Part shown: positions 55,614 to 64,000 of the stretch, piece after piece
Layout: each line of letters starts with the position of its first letter
Position numbering within the stretch: position 1 is the stretch's first letter
Translations under genes and position numbers: made by a program
Source of the DNA: Sinorhizobium kostiense
Lineage (GTDB): Bacteria > Pseudomonadota > Alphaproteobacteria > Rhizobiales > Rhizobiaceae
Direction of reading: 5' to 3'
DNA length: 64,000 bases
NCBI RefSeq assembly: GCF_017874595.1
Contig: NZ_JAGILA010000007.1
Span: forward strand, 1 to 64,000
The notes under the pieces: model-generated
Database searches by the model: none
Seen by the model: the letters and a program-made list of their open reading frames with translations, nothing else
What the model was told of the DNA's origin: nothing

Positions 55614-57005
55614 GTGAGGAACATTACCAAGCGTGAGTCAAAATCTTCGTCGATTATCCCGGAGTTGGAACGGCTCCGCGACGACACGCGCGCGGTTGTC
55701 ATCGTTCCTGTCCTGAAGAAGTCGGGAAAGGGCGCGGGGGAAACACCGTCGACGACCCGTTCCGATGAAAGCCGGTTGGAAGAGGCGACAGGCCTTGCGC
55801 TCGCCATCGACCTCGATGTTGTTCACGGCACGATCGTACCCGTGGCGCAGCCGAAGCCCGGCACCTTGCTCGGTAGCGGCAAGATCGAGGAGATCGGCCA
55901 TGTCCTCAGCGAGAAGGATGCGGGCCTCGTCATCGTCGATCATCCGCTGACGCCGGTGCAGCAGCGCAATCTCGAGAAGGAATGGAACGCCAAGGTCATC
56001 GACCGGACTGGCCTCATCCTGGAAATCTTCGGCCGTCGTGCCTCTACCAAGGAGGGCACGCTGCAGGTCGATCTCGCCCATCTCAATTACCAGAAGGGCC
56101 GGCTGGTTCGAAGCTGGACTCACCTCGAGCGCCAGCGCGGTGGCGCGGGCTTCATGGGCGGCCCCGGTGAAACGCAGATAGAGGCCGACCGCCGCCTGTT
56201 GCAGGAAAGAATCGTGCGGCTGGAGCGTGAGCTCGAGCAGGTCCGTCGTACGCGTCAGCTTCACCGCTCCAAGCGAAAAAAGGTCCCCCATCCCATCGTG
56301 GCGCTGGTCGGATATACCAATGCAGGCAAGTCGACGCTCTTCAACCGCATGACCGGTGCGGGCGTTCTTGCCGAAGACATGCTCTTCGCGACACTCGACC
56401 CGACGCTCAGGCGCTTGAAACTACCCCATGGCCGTATGGTCATCCTCTCGGACACGGTCGGTTTCATCTCTGATCTGCCGACGCATCTCGTCGCAGCCTT
56501 CCGCGCGACTTTGGAAGAAGTGCTCGAAGCCGACCTGATCCTGCATGTGCGCGACCTCTCCGATTCCGACAATCAGGCCCAGGCGAGCGACGTATTGCGC
56601 ATCCTTGCCGATCTCGGGATCGGCGAGAAGGAGAGCGCCGAGCGCATTGTCGAGGTCTGGAACAAGATCGACAAGCTTGAGCCGGAAGTGCGCGAAGCAT
56701 TGGCGAAGAAGGCATCGAATGCCGGCAACACCGTCGCGGTCTCCGCGATAACCGGCGAAGGGGTGGACGATCTGCTTGCGGAGATTGGCCGGCGCCTCTC
56801 GGGCGTCATGACCCAGTGCACCATCGTGCTCGGTCTCGACCAGCTGCAACTGCTGCCATGGATCTATGAGCACGCGATCGTCGACGGCCGCGAAGACCTT
56901 GAGGACGGACGCGTGAATCTCGATCTGCGCCTGACGGAGGGGGAGACGGCGGAACTCGAAAGGCGGCTGGGCAATGGACCGAAACCGGCCGAAGAGGAAT
57001 GGTGA
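55614..57005 (+). CDS. hflX: Ribosome-binding GTPase HflX
   Basis: GTPase that splits stalled or hibernating ribosomes. The 463 residues have the HflX N-domain (TIVPVAQPKPGTLLGSGKIEE, VIDRTGLILEIFGRRASTKEG, GPGETQIEADRRLL) followed by the G domain: GYTNAGKSTLFN (G1), SDTVGFISDLP (G3), VWNKIDKLE (G4) and the G5 SAITGEG. It begins with GTG at 55614. The C-terminal tail is acidic. Confidence 0.97.
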   Translation: MRNITKRESKSSSIIPELERLRDDTRAVVIVPVLKKSGKGAGETPSTTRSDESRLEEATGLALAIDLDVVHGTIVPVAQPKPGTLLGSGKIEEIGHVLSEKDAGLVIVDHPLTPVQQRNLEKEWNAKVIDRTGLILEIFGRRASTKEGTLQVDLAHLNYQKGRLVRSWTHLERQRGGAGFMGGPGETQIEADRRLLQERIVRLERELEQVRRTRQLHRSKRKKVPHPIVALVGYTNAGKSTLFNRMTGAGVLAEDMLFATLDPTLRRLKLPHGRMVILSDTVGFISDLPTHLVAAFRATLEEVLEADLILHVRDLSDSDNQAQASDVLRILADLGIGEKESAERIVEVWNKIDKLEPEVREALAKKASNAGNTVAVSAITGEGVDDLLAEIGRRLSGVMTQCTIVLGLDQLQLLPWIYEHAIVDGREDLEDGRVNLDLRLTEGETAELERRLGNGPKPAEEEW

Positions 57006-57207
57006 GTGCAAGGACGACGCCAGTCTCCTCCATAGCGCGTCGCCTCGGCTGTCGGCTTATCCCACTCCGCCATCCTCCGGGTAAGCCTCGTTTGATCCCC
57101 CCGCAAGCCCGAGGGTAGCGCAGTCGGGGAAATCACGGGGTCGCGACGTGCCGCTCTCCGAATTGCAGCCTTGCGGTCGGAACAAGTTCGGCTGTTGCGG
57201 CTTTGTG

Positions 57208-58188
57208 ATGTTCATGAAGAGCGTGGCTTTCCTTGCAGTATTGCTGACATTGGCGCCCTGGTGCGCCGCCGGCGCCGAGGAGCTTCAGCCGGATGCGATC
57301 AACAATGCCTCCGTTGCCTCGGTTCCGCCGGAACGACCGTCCGAAACGTCGCCGCGACCGGAGCCGGCGATTATCCGTCTCCAGGTTCTTCTGGACCGTG
57401 CGGGTGCATCTCCCGGGGTAATCGACGGCTACTATGGCGAGAACGTCACGAAGGCGATCGCCGGGTTCGAGGCCATGCAAGGTCTTCCCGTCGATGGCAA
57501 GCTGGACCCCGAGGTCATCGGCCGCCTTGGCGACGAGCCCGTGATTGAGCCCTACACCGTTTTGGAAGAAGATTCCAAGGATCTCGTCGAGCGCATACCG
57601 GAAGACTACGCCGAGCAAGCTGAGATGGAGCACCTCGGATATACAAGCGTTGCGGAGAAACTCGCGGAGCGGTTCCACATGGACATCGACCTCTTGAAGG
57701 CGCTCAACCCGGGTTCGGCATTCGCCGTGGGAGATACGATCTCGGTCGCAGTCCCCGGCGCCGCGAGGGAAGGCAAGGTCGAACGGATCGAGGCGCGCAG
57801 GGGAGCGGGCCAGGTCGCGGCGTTTGCGGAAGACGGCTCGGTGCTTGCCGTTTATCCCGCTTCCATCGGCAGCGAAGAGACGCCTTCGCCATCCGGCAAG
57901 CACAAGGTGAAGGGGGTCGCTCCAAACCCGACCTACGTCTACGACCCAAAGGTCAACTTCAAGCAGGGCGACAACGAATCGGTTCTGGAGTTGCCCAGCG
58001 GCCCCAACGGGCCCGTGGGAAGCGTCTGGATCGATCTCACCAAGCCAACCTACGGGATCCATGGCACGCCGGAACCCTCGCTCATCGGCAAGGTGGGCTC
58101 GCACGGCTGCGTTCGCCTGGCAAATTGGGACGCCGAGGAACTGGCGGCGATGGTTGAGCCGGGAGTGATCGTTGAGTTCACCGATTGA
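57208..58188 (+). CDS. L,D-transpeptidase with peptidoglycan-binding module
   Basis: A secreted cell-wall cross-linking enzyme. The start is the ATG at 57208 (MFMKSVAFLAVLLTLAPWCA), giving a signal peptide; the frame is open upstream to a GTG at 57148. A PG_binding_1 domain (LDRAGASPGVIDGYYGENVT to LPVDGKLDPEVIG) follows, then a LysM-like stretch (MDIDLLKALNPGSAFAVGDT) and a YkuD domain ending in the catalytic SHGCVRLANWD (Cys). About 326 residues. It would make 3-3 cross-links or attach proteins to peptidoglycan in the periplasm. Confidence 0.92.
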   Translation: MFMKSVAFLAVLLTLAPWCAAGAEELQPDAINNASVASVPPERPSETSPRPEPAIIRLQVLLDRAGASPGVIDGYYGENVTKAIAGFEAMQGLPVDGKLDPEVIGRLGDEPVIEPYTVLEEDSKDLVERIPEDYAEQAEMEHLGYTSVAEKLAERFHMDIDLLKALNPGSAFAVGDTISVAVPGAAREGKVERIEARRGAGQVAAFAEDGSVLAVYPASIGSEETPSPSGKHKVKGVAPNPTYVYDPKVNFKQGDNESVLELPSGPNGPVGSVWIDLTKPTYGIHGTPEPSLIGKVGSHGCVRLANWDAEELAAMVEPGVIVEFTD

Positions 58189-58234
58189 CCATGACCGGTG
58201 AGATTTCCATTACAGCACAGGCGAGGTTCGTGTC

Positions 58235-58450
58235 ATGCACAGGTTCACGGTCACCGTCACGAAAGAGTTTGACGCCGACACCGCCGAAGAGGCGGCCTTG
58301 CTCATGTATCAGGAATTGGCCAGCGGGCGGACGCCGCTCGAATATTCGGTGGCGGACGAGACAGGAATCCCAACCGGTCTGACGCTGGACAGGGAAAAAG
58401 CGGACGAGTTTGCCAGTACCGATCACACCGCCGATCCCGGCAATTGGTAG
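58235..58450 (+). CDS. Conserved hypothetical small protein
   Basis: A 71-residue acidic protein (MHRFTVTVTKEFDADTAEEA, then ALLMYQELASG). The beta-hairpin then helix pattern suggests a small soluble fold, with no motif recognised. It starts with ATG 46 bp after the L,D-transpeptidase stop. The ribosome site is weak. Base composition matches the chromosomal background, unlike the next two genes. Confidence 0.7.
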   Translation: MHRFTVTVTKEFDADTAEEAALLMYQELASGRTPLEYSVADETGIPTGLTLDREKADEFASTDHTADPGNW

Positions 58451-58800
58451 CTCCCGGCCTTTACAGCTTTTCAGGCGCGCAAAAGTCCCGCTGTAAGTCC
58501 TTGAACCGCTGGTTCGTCAGTTCGCGTCCGATGCGCATGCAGCAGCGGCTCGAGCGCGTCTTCGAGCCAGAGTTTCGCGGCGTTAGGATTTTGCAGATGG
58601 CTCGGGAAACTTATCGGAAAGTCTGAAGTTGCGGAGCACTCGACATTTTCTGCTGCGTACCCGATGCAATAATCCTCGCATATAGTTGTCGATCTGGCCC
58701 AGTTCCCCATGTCCTGCTCGATGTGAACATGCGGCTTTTGAAACCTTCGGCGGCAGGCATATGGGGCATGTCCTGAAGCCAGAAAATACCGAGGCGATGC
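58451..58800. other. Intergenic stretch before the A/T-richer insert
   Basis: About 350 bp without a convincing gene. The A/T content rises from about 58590 onwards (TTTGCAGATG, AATAATCC, ATATAGTTG near 58595-58685), marking the left end of the atypical segment. It should hold the promoter of the reductase gene at 58801. No repeat, tRNA remnant or integrase was seen. Confidence 0.5.
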
Positions 58801-59790
58801 ATGAAAACGCTGCTGCTAAAAAAAGAGGAAGTAGGCAGATTAATCTGCATGAAGGAAGTAATCGGCACGGTGGAAGAGGCTTACAGAGCCTTTAGCAGTG
58901 ATCAGGTGGAGCAACCTGACTATATAGGAATAGATCTCCCATCGCCTCGTGGGGAAATCGACTTCAAACTTGGCTACTATAAAGCCAATGAAGTGATCTC
59001 GATGAAAGCCTCTTCCGGCGGGTTCATTAACAACCCGACAGCACACGGCGTGCCCAGCGGGATGGCGAGCATTTTCCTGTTTGATGCCAGGAGCGGTGCG
59101 CTGATTTGCGTTATGGATGGAAGTCTGATCCTTGGTCTCAGAACCGGGGCGTCGGGAGCGGTTTCCGTAATGGCACTCGCAAGGAAAAATGCCAGAAAAA
59201 TCACGTCGATCGGGACAGGCAATCAGGCAAGAATGCAAATCCGGGCGATCCATGAGATCATGAAAATCGAAGAGATCCACGCCTGGGACAACTCTCCCGA
59301 GACGCTCTCCAAATACAAGGCCGACATCGAAAGCGAATTTGGCATTCCTGTAATCATGGCAGCTTCCAAAAAAGAAGCCGTTGAGCAGGCCGACATCCTG
59401 ATTACGACGACCCGCGGGAAAGGGTCGCTTGTGGAAACGGATTGGGTAAAGCCCGGTACACACATCGTTGCGATCGGCACAGATCAACAAGGCAAGCAAG
59501 AACTGGATCCGGGGATCTTCAGGAACGCAAAGGTAGTCGTCGACTCAATTGCGCAATGCACCGAAAAGGGCGAGACGTGGCATCCGTTGAATGAAAACAT
59601 CATCACCCGAGACGACATCCATGGCGAAATCGGCGAGATCTTGCTCGGCAAGAAGCCAGGCAGAGAAAACGATGATGAAGTGACAATATTCGACTCCACA
59701 GGCATGGCCATACAGGACAATACGACCGCCGGGAAAATCTATCGGAACGCAATAGAAAGAAACGTCGGAACGTTCTTCGAGTTCTTCTGA
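58801..59790 (+). CDS. Ornithine cyclodeaminase/mu-crystallin family reductase
   Basis: A 329-residue NAD(P)-dependent protein of the OCD/mu-crystallin/alanine dehydrogenase family. The cofactor Rossmann motif is [18 protein letters not shown] near residue 140, the substrate-binding Arg/Lys are in [10 protein letters not shown] and [11 protein letters not shown], and the terminal segment [18 protein letters not shown] is diagnostic. The substrate is not fixed: it could be an ornithine cyclodeaminase, an imine reductase, or an iminosuccinate reductase like BhcD. Codon use (AAA, ATA, AGA, TTA) is visibly different from neighbours, suggesting transfer. The dehydratase follows at 59958. Confidence 0.9.
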   Translation: MKTLLLKKEEVGRLICMKEVIGTVEEAYRAFSSDQVEQPDYIGIDLPSPRGEIDFKLGYYKANEVISMKASSGGFINNPTAHGVPSGMASIFLFDARSGALICVMDGSLILGLRTGASGAVSVMALARKNARKITSIGTGNQARMQIRAIHEIMKIEEIHAWDNSPETLSKYKADIESEFGIPVIMAASKKEAVEQADILITTTRGKGSLVETDWVKPGTHIVAIGTDQQGKQELDPGIFRNAKVVVDSIAQCTEKGETWHPLNENIITRDDIHGEIGEILLGKKPGRENDDEVTIFDSTGMAIQDNTTAGKIYRNAIERNVGTFFEFF

Positions 59791-59957
59791 ATCATGACCT
59801 GAAGATATCGCGCGCGAAAATCCGCTATGGCCCGCCAACAGGGCTCATGTGAGCCTTGTGAACAAAACCGAGGCTTGGTCTACAACCATCAAATCAACCA
59901 ACGATCAAAGCTTCCTCAGCGGAACGTGAGTCTGCAAGTTGAAAGGCGACAAGCACC

Positions 59958-60929
59958 ATGCGCAACTACCCAACCATTCAGGACATTGAGGAAGCACGTG
60001 AAAGGCTGAAGCCTCACATCAGACATACGCCCTTACTGCGCGCAGAGAAAATAGAGAAAGCCGTTGGTTGTCAGCTGTATCTCAAACCTGAGACCCTGCA
60101 AATTACCGGCGCCTTTAAGATTCGCGGCGCTCTAAACAAGACCCTTTCGCTCCCGAGAGAAGCGATCGCAAACGGCATCATAGCCAGTTCGTCGGGCAAT
60201 CATGCGCAGGGGCTTTCCTACGCGGCCAGAATGCTGGGCGTAAAGGTGATATTGGTACTCCCGGTTACCACGCCGAAAATCAAGATAGCCAACACCGAGG
60301 CCCTTGGTGCGGAAGTCGTCCTTTTCGACGGCGATACGGCTGCCAGATGGAAAAAGGTCTATGAAATCGCCGAAGGAAAGAATTATGCGGTTGTACATGG
60401 GTTCGAAGACCCCATGGTAATGGCTGGCCAAGGAACAATTGGCTGTGAAATCCTCGAGGACTTGGAAGATGTTGACACGGTCATTGTTCCCGTTGGCGGC
60501 GGCGGCCTTATCTCGGGAATAGCTACCGCTATCAAGGAAACGAAGCCATCGGTGCGCGTCATCGGCGCGGAGCCAGCATTAACACCGAAGTATTTCCACA
60601 GCCGGTTAAACAAGGAACGTACGTCGTTACCCTTGAAGAACACCATCGCCGATGGCCTGAGAATAAGCGTTCCGGGGCAGAACCCGTATCCCATCATTGA
60701 AAAGTACGTCGACGAGATCATTCTCGTCGAGGACGAGCACATCATCGCAGGTATGCGTACCCTTGCCAGAGACGCGAAATTGATCGCCGAACCGGCCGCC
60801 TCGATTGGCATCGGCGCCTTGTTGGCGGGCTCCATAAAAGTCAGACCGGATGAAAAAGTCTGCGCGGTGTTGAGCGGCGGGAACTGGGACTTGTGCGACC
60901 TTGCTGAGATATACAAAGCTGCCGAGTAG
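59958..60929 (+). CDS. PLP-dependent threonine/3-hydroxyaspartate dehydratase-type ammonia-lyase
   Basis: A 323-residue fold-type II PLP enzyme without a regulatory ACT domain. The PLP Lys is in ITGAFKIRGAL, the phosphate loop is VPVGGGGLISGIATAI and SSSGNHAQGLSYAA is the substrate loop. The C-terminal LSGGNWDL matches. Such short forms are catabolic threonine/serine dehydratases or L-threo/erythro-3-hydroxyaspartate dehydratases (EutB, BhcB). The pairing with the upstream OCD-type reductase favours the hydroxyaspartate group, which is inference. Codon use is again A/T-biased. It is convergent with mscS. Confidence 0.9.
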   Translation: MRNYPTIQDIEEARERLKPHIRHTPLLRAEKIEKAVGCQLYLKPETLQITGAFKIRGALNKTLSLPREAIANGIIASSSGNHAQGLSYAARMLGVKVILVLPVTTPKIKIANTEALGAEVVLFDGDTAARWKKVYEIAEGKNYAVVHGFEDPMVMAGQGTIGCEILEDLEDVDTVIVPVGGGGLISGIATAIKETKPSVRVIGAEPALTPKYFHSRLNKERTSLPLKNTIADGLRISVPGQNPYPIIEKYVDEIILVEDEHIIAGMRTLARDAKLIAEPAASIGIGALLAGSIKVRPDEKVCAVLSGGNWDLCDLAEIYKAAE

Positions 60930-61039
60930 GGTTGCCAGGACGGATATCTAAATTCCGTTCGGGCCAGCTAGGAGCGCTTGCGCGCTCGCCCGTTCCAAGT
61001 TTGTATTGGTCGACATGAACGTCGCGCGCCAAGCTTGAA

Positions 61040-63157
61040 CTATTCCGCGGCTGCTTCCCCGCCCTCCTGCACGAGGGCCGCGTTCTTCCTGTCGATCGCG
61101 TCCCGGTTTGCAGCCGCGGCTGCGATCGCCTGCTTGTCATCGCCGGCCACCTGGACGGTCGGCGAGGCGAAGTGGATAGCGTTGGTCGCGAAGGCTTCCT
61201 TGATCAGCGCCTGGGCCCGTCGCCTCACCTGCGTCTGGCACCCCGGCTTTGTCTTCATCGCGAAGCTCAGGGTGATGCCGTAGTCGCCGAATTGCTCGAC
61301 GCCCTTCATCTTCACCGTTTCAAGGATCAGCGGGCCGAGTTCCGGGTCCTCGAGAAGCTTGGCGCCGACCCCCTTCACCACCTTCTTCACCTTGGCGACA
61401 TCGGTGTCGTAGGCGACGTTGATCTTGAACTTGTCGATGACCCAGTCGCGGCTCATGTTCTGGACGGCGCCTAGCGAGCCGAAGGGCACCGTGAAGACAG
61501 GCCCACGGTGATGGCGCAGCTTGACGGAACGGATGCTGAAGGATTCGACCGTACCCATGTAGCTGCCGCTCTGGATATATTCGCCGACCCTGAAGGCGTC
61601 GTCCATCATGTAGAAAATGCCGCTGATGATGTCCTTCACGAGCGTCTGCGAGCCGAAGCCGATCGCCACGCCGAAGACGCCGGCGCCGGCGATCAACGGG
61701 CCGATGGCGACGCCGAGGCCGGAGAGCACCATCATTCCGGCGACGACGGCGATGAAGGCGGCCAGGAAATTGCGCAGGATCGGCAGCAGCGTGCGAAGAC
61801 GCATTTTGCGAGCCAGCAGCACCGGATCCGCTACGTCGACACTGGCGCGCGTCAGATGGAGATTGATGAACTCCTTCGTCAGCTGCCAGACGAGGTCCGC
61901 CGCCAGCAGGATCACCACGCCGGCGAGGACGCCGCGGAAGAGCCTGTTGAAGACATCGTCCTGTACCATCGAGCTGCCTTTGAACTGGAAGACGACGGCA
62001 AGCCATGCGGCAGCGAGCGCGATGATGGCGAATCTCGCGCCACGGTCGATCAGCACATTGCGCGCCACGCGCATGTAGCCGGCCGCATCGGCGTCCCGCA
62101 TCGACCTGGTTGTGGCAGTCGTGAAGCGCAAGAGCGGCGGCAGGCCGAGGGTATAGACGCCGAGCCAGAACGCCACCTTCATGCCGCCGCTCCAGAACAG
62201 CCACAGCAGGATGAGGAAGGCGACGACCAAGGCGTTGCTTAGCAAGCGCCGCCCGGCCGGCACCTCCGCGGCGGCGGGGCGCCGTATCGCCGTTTCGATG
62301 GCAAGGCCCAGCACGACCAGGCCGAGAGCTGCCGTGACGAATTCGTTGACATTCTCCGGAACCGACAGCGCCTGCATCAGGTCCGCGGCGGCCCACAGAA
62401 AGGCCAGGGCGCCGATGAAGAGAACGGACCGCCGATACCAGAAGCGTGCCGCCTCCGGTGCAAGCGCGACGCTGCCCTGCTGCGGCTCAGTCGCCACGCC
62501 TTGCGCAATGGCGACCTTGAACGCCGACGCAGATATCGCAATCAGCAGCCGGGCAACGATCCAGGCGATCAGCAGCGGCGCCACGGCCGCCTCCAGTCGG
62601 CTCGGCCAGCCGGAAAGGACGAAGGCGACGATTGCGGCAATCGCGAAGACGACGAGCGGCGCGACGCGAACGAAGACGGCAAGGCCCTGTCCGAGCCGCT
62701 CCGGACCTGCTTTCAGCCGCAGGAGGTAGCGCGACAGGAACTCGGCACCATAGGCGACGATGAGCACGAAGGCGAAGCCTTTGAGGATCGGCATCGTTCC
62801 ATGGCCTTGCATGTCGACGGCGATGCGGTCCTTCGCCGCCCGCCATTCACGAACGACCTGCGGCGCGGCATCCCGCATGCTGAAAAGGTGCTTTCTGAGC
62901 GCGGCGACCCACTGCGAGGCAAATCCTCCCGGTTGGGTCGCGGCGGCCGGCGCCGGGGCCTCCCGTCTGGTCGCGAGCCATTGGCGAACTTCCGGGTCGT
63001 CCAGCAACGCGATCAATTGTTGGATCTTGGCGGGGGGTGCCGCCGTTGCCGAATCCTGGGCTGCCAGAGGGGTGGCAAGCCCGAACACAAGCGGGATAAG
63101 CATAAGGAGCGATGCGCAAATGCTTCTGCCGCGACCATGCTTGAACATCGCGATCAC
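61040..63157 (-). CDS. MscS-family mechanosensitive ion channel (large, with extended N-terminal TM region)
   Basis: A 705-residue inner-membrane channel opening under membrane tension. It begins with a signal-like segment (SLLMLIPLVFGLATPLAAQ), a periplasmic helical domain and about eight or more TM helices, then the MscS core: pore-lining helix (LIAGAGVFGVAIGFGSQTLVKDIISGIF) and the beta domain (YIQSGSYMGTVESFSIRSVK, GPVFTVPFGSLGAVQNMSRDW). Such large MscS proteins (YnaI/MscM-like) are common in rhizobia. The GTG at 63157 has a GAGG seven bases upstream; an ATG at 63148 is the alternative. Confidence 0.93.
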   Translation of the reverse strand: MIAMFKHGRGRSICASLLMLIPLVFGLATPLAAQDSATAAPPAKIQQLIALLDDPEVRQWLATRREAPAPAAATQPGGFASQWVAALRKHLFSMRDAAPQVVREWRAAKDRIAVDMQGHGTMPILKGFAFVLIVAYGAEFLSRYLLRLKAGPERLGQGLAVFVRVAPLVVFAIAAIVAFVLSGWPSRLEAAVAPLLIAWIVARLLIAISASAFKVAIAQGVATEPQQGSVALAPEAARFWYRRSVLFIGALAFLWAAADLMQALSVPENVNEFVTAALGLVVLGLAIETAIRRPAAAEVPAGRRLLSNALVVAFLILLWLFWSGGMKVAFWLGVYTLGLPPLLRFTTATTRSMRDADAAGYMRVARNVLIDRGARFAIIALAAAWLAVVFQFKGSSMVQDDVFNRLFRGVLAGVVILLAADLVWQLTKEFINLHLTRASVDVADPVLLARKMRLRTLLPILRNFLAAFIAVVAGMMVLSGLGVAIGPLIAGAGVFGVAIGFGSQTLVKDIISGIFYMMDDAFRVGEYIQSGSYMGTVESFSIRSVKLRHHRGPVFTVPFGSLGAVQNMSRDWVIDKFKINVAYDTDVAKVKKVVKGVGAKLLEDPELGPLILETVKMKGVEQFGDYGITLSFAMKTKPGCQTQVRRRAQALIKEAFATNAIHFASPTVQVAGDDKQAIAAAAANRDAIDRKNAALVQEGGEAAAE

Positions 63158-63240
63158 TCGATTACCTCGTCCTTTGCCCCAGACCCGGTGAAGGCGCTTC
63201 GGAGGTCATGCGAACCGAGCAACGCGCAAGAGCATGGAGC

Positions 63241-64000
63241 TTAGTCATTCACCACAGCCCACTTGTCGTCGGGATCGAAGCGGTCGATGAACGGCACGAT
63301 CGCCTCCGTGCTGGGACCGAGGTCCCGTTCGTAGACAATGCCCTGCTGGTTTACGACGAAGGTCTTGACGCCGGTCCCGGCATATTGCACCGGCCAGGCG
63401 ATCAATGCGAAGCCGGCGATCATGTTGCCGTTGATGACATAGTCGTATTTGCCGCCGGCGATGTTGTCGCCTTGGGAGGAGAGGATGCGAAAACGGTAGC
63501 CGAAATAGCCCTGTCCGGCCTTAGCCCTTTCCAGCGCCGCCTCGCTGATCGCGTCGCCGACCGGGCTGTCGCCGTCGCCCTGGTCGGCTGGCCAGTAGAG
63601 GCCGTCGGTCTGGCCGGGGCTGCTGATCAGCTTCTGGGCATATTCGAAGACGCCGTCGGCATCGCGATCTCTTGAGGCGTAATCCTTTTGCGCCTCGGCA
63701 TAGGCGCGTGCCGTCTCGATCGCCTCGAGCTCGTTCTCGCCCACGCGGCGGTTGGAAATCTCCTCGAGCCCCACATAGGTATCAAAGGCCCATTTGCCAT
63801 CCTCGCCCTTGGTGATCGGGAACGGCAAGGGCCAGAGCCGGTCGCCGATCTGAATCACCTTGCGCCCCCCAAGATCGCGCACGGCGACCCTGCGCTCGGC
63901 ACCTTCGCGGATGAGCGCGAAGGTCTCCATCGCATCATCGCCCGTCTTCAGCTTTGCCGGGTCCAGCCCCAAGAGTTTAGCAAGGCCGTCGAAATCATTG
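63241..64000 (-). CDS. DUF2950 family protein (5' end beyond the window)
   Basis: The frame runs from the stop at 63241 to the right edge without a start: the segment at 63973-64000 continues in frame as a further NDFDGLAKLLG stretch, so the gene is partial. The visible 250 residues show DUF2950 features: DRLWPLPFPITKGEDGKWAF, VGLEEISNRRVGENELEAIE, FGYRFRILSSQGDNIAGGKY and INGNMIAGFALIAWPVQYAG. The family is secreted and of unknown function, often encoded next to a DUF3300 protein. Confidence 0.88.
   Translation of the reverse strand, partial: NDFDGLAKLLGLDPAKLKTGDDAMETFALIREGAERRVAVRDLGGRKVIQIGDRLWPLPFPITKGEDGKWAFDTYVGLEEISNRRVGENELEAIETARAYAEAQKDYASRDRDADGVFEYAQKLISSPGQTDGLYWPADQGDGDSPVGDAISEAALERAKAGQGYFGYRFRILSSQGDNIAGGKYDYVINGNMIAGFALIAWPVQYAGTGVKTFVVNQQGIVYERDLGPSTEAIVPFIDRFDPDDKWAVVND

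Overview
The window looks like a chromosomal segment of a fast-growing rhizobium, most likely Sinorhizobium/Ensifer close to S. meliloti. The reasons are a high-GC alphaproteobacterial codon style, an E1-beta with its own lipoyl domain, the gene orders pdhA-pdhB-pdhC-arylesterase-GNAT-lpdA-lipA and dusB(nifR3)-ntrBC-ntrYX-trkA-hfq-hflX, a fused ispDF, and palindromic mosaic repeats of the RIME type. No rRNA, tRNA, CRISPR array, transposase or integrase was seen. The identification is from memory of these genomes and no search was run.

Layout. 0-16.6 kb: housekeeping genes (patatin lipase, hisI, folE, a NifU/IscU-like scaffold, yidD, a DUF2267-DUF1697 fusion, thrS), flavin enzymes, a CitE-like protein, a DUF2336 protein, parE, a secreted hydrolase and a DprE1-like oxidase. 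16.6-33.3 kb: a cytochrome b561/YceI pair, then central metabolism and cell envelope (tpiA, secG, pyrG, kdsA, eno, ftsB, the pyruvate dehydrogenase operon, lpdA, lipA).

33.3-42.9 kb: an apparently accessory block between lipA and the ratA-like gene. Its core is nine very tightly packed minus-strand genes. They encode a PQQ alcohol dehydrogenase carrying the lanthanide-type Asp-x-Asp pair, a XoxJ-like periplasmic binding protein, a cytochrome c lipoprotein, a complete caa3-type oxidase with a CtaG assembly factor, a small membrane protein, and a last cytochrome c whose start appears frameshifted. Read together they describe a self-contained electron chain from periplasmic alcohol to oxygen. 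A 38-codon single-TM ORF diverges from it.

42.9-57 kb: the conserved ratA-like/pncC-like/ispDF/dusB/ntrBC/ntrYX/trkA/aminotransferase/hfq/hflX region, which covers nitrogen regulation, isoprenoids, potassium uptake and RNA chaperoning. NtrX lacks the sigma-54-contact GAFTGA loop. 57-64 kb: an L,D-transpeptidase, a visibly more A/T-rich two-gene insert (ornithine-cyclodeaminase-like reductase plus PLP dehydratase), an MscS channel, and a DUF2950 gene cut by the right edge.

Non-coding structure is notable. A RIME-like mosaic palindrome occurs in at least four recognisable copies plus one degenerate one. A different 58-bp stem-loop with a conserved loop sits at two convergent gene junctions, and one of its arms supplies the last codons and stop of the pncC-like gene. 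Several intrinsic terminators are clear (secG, eno, and the gene before lipA).
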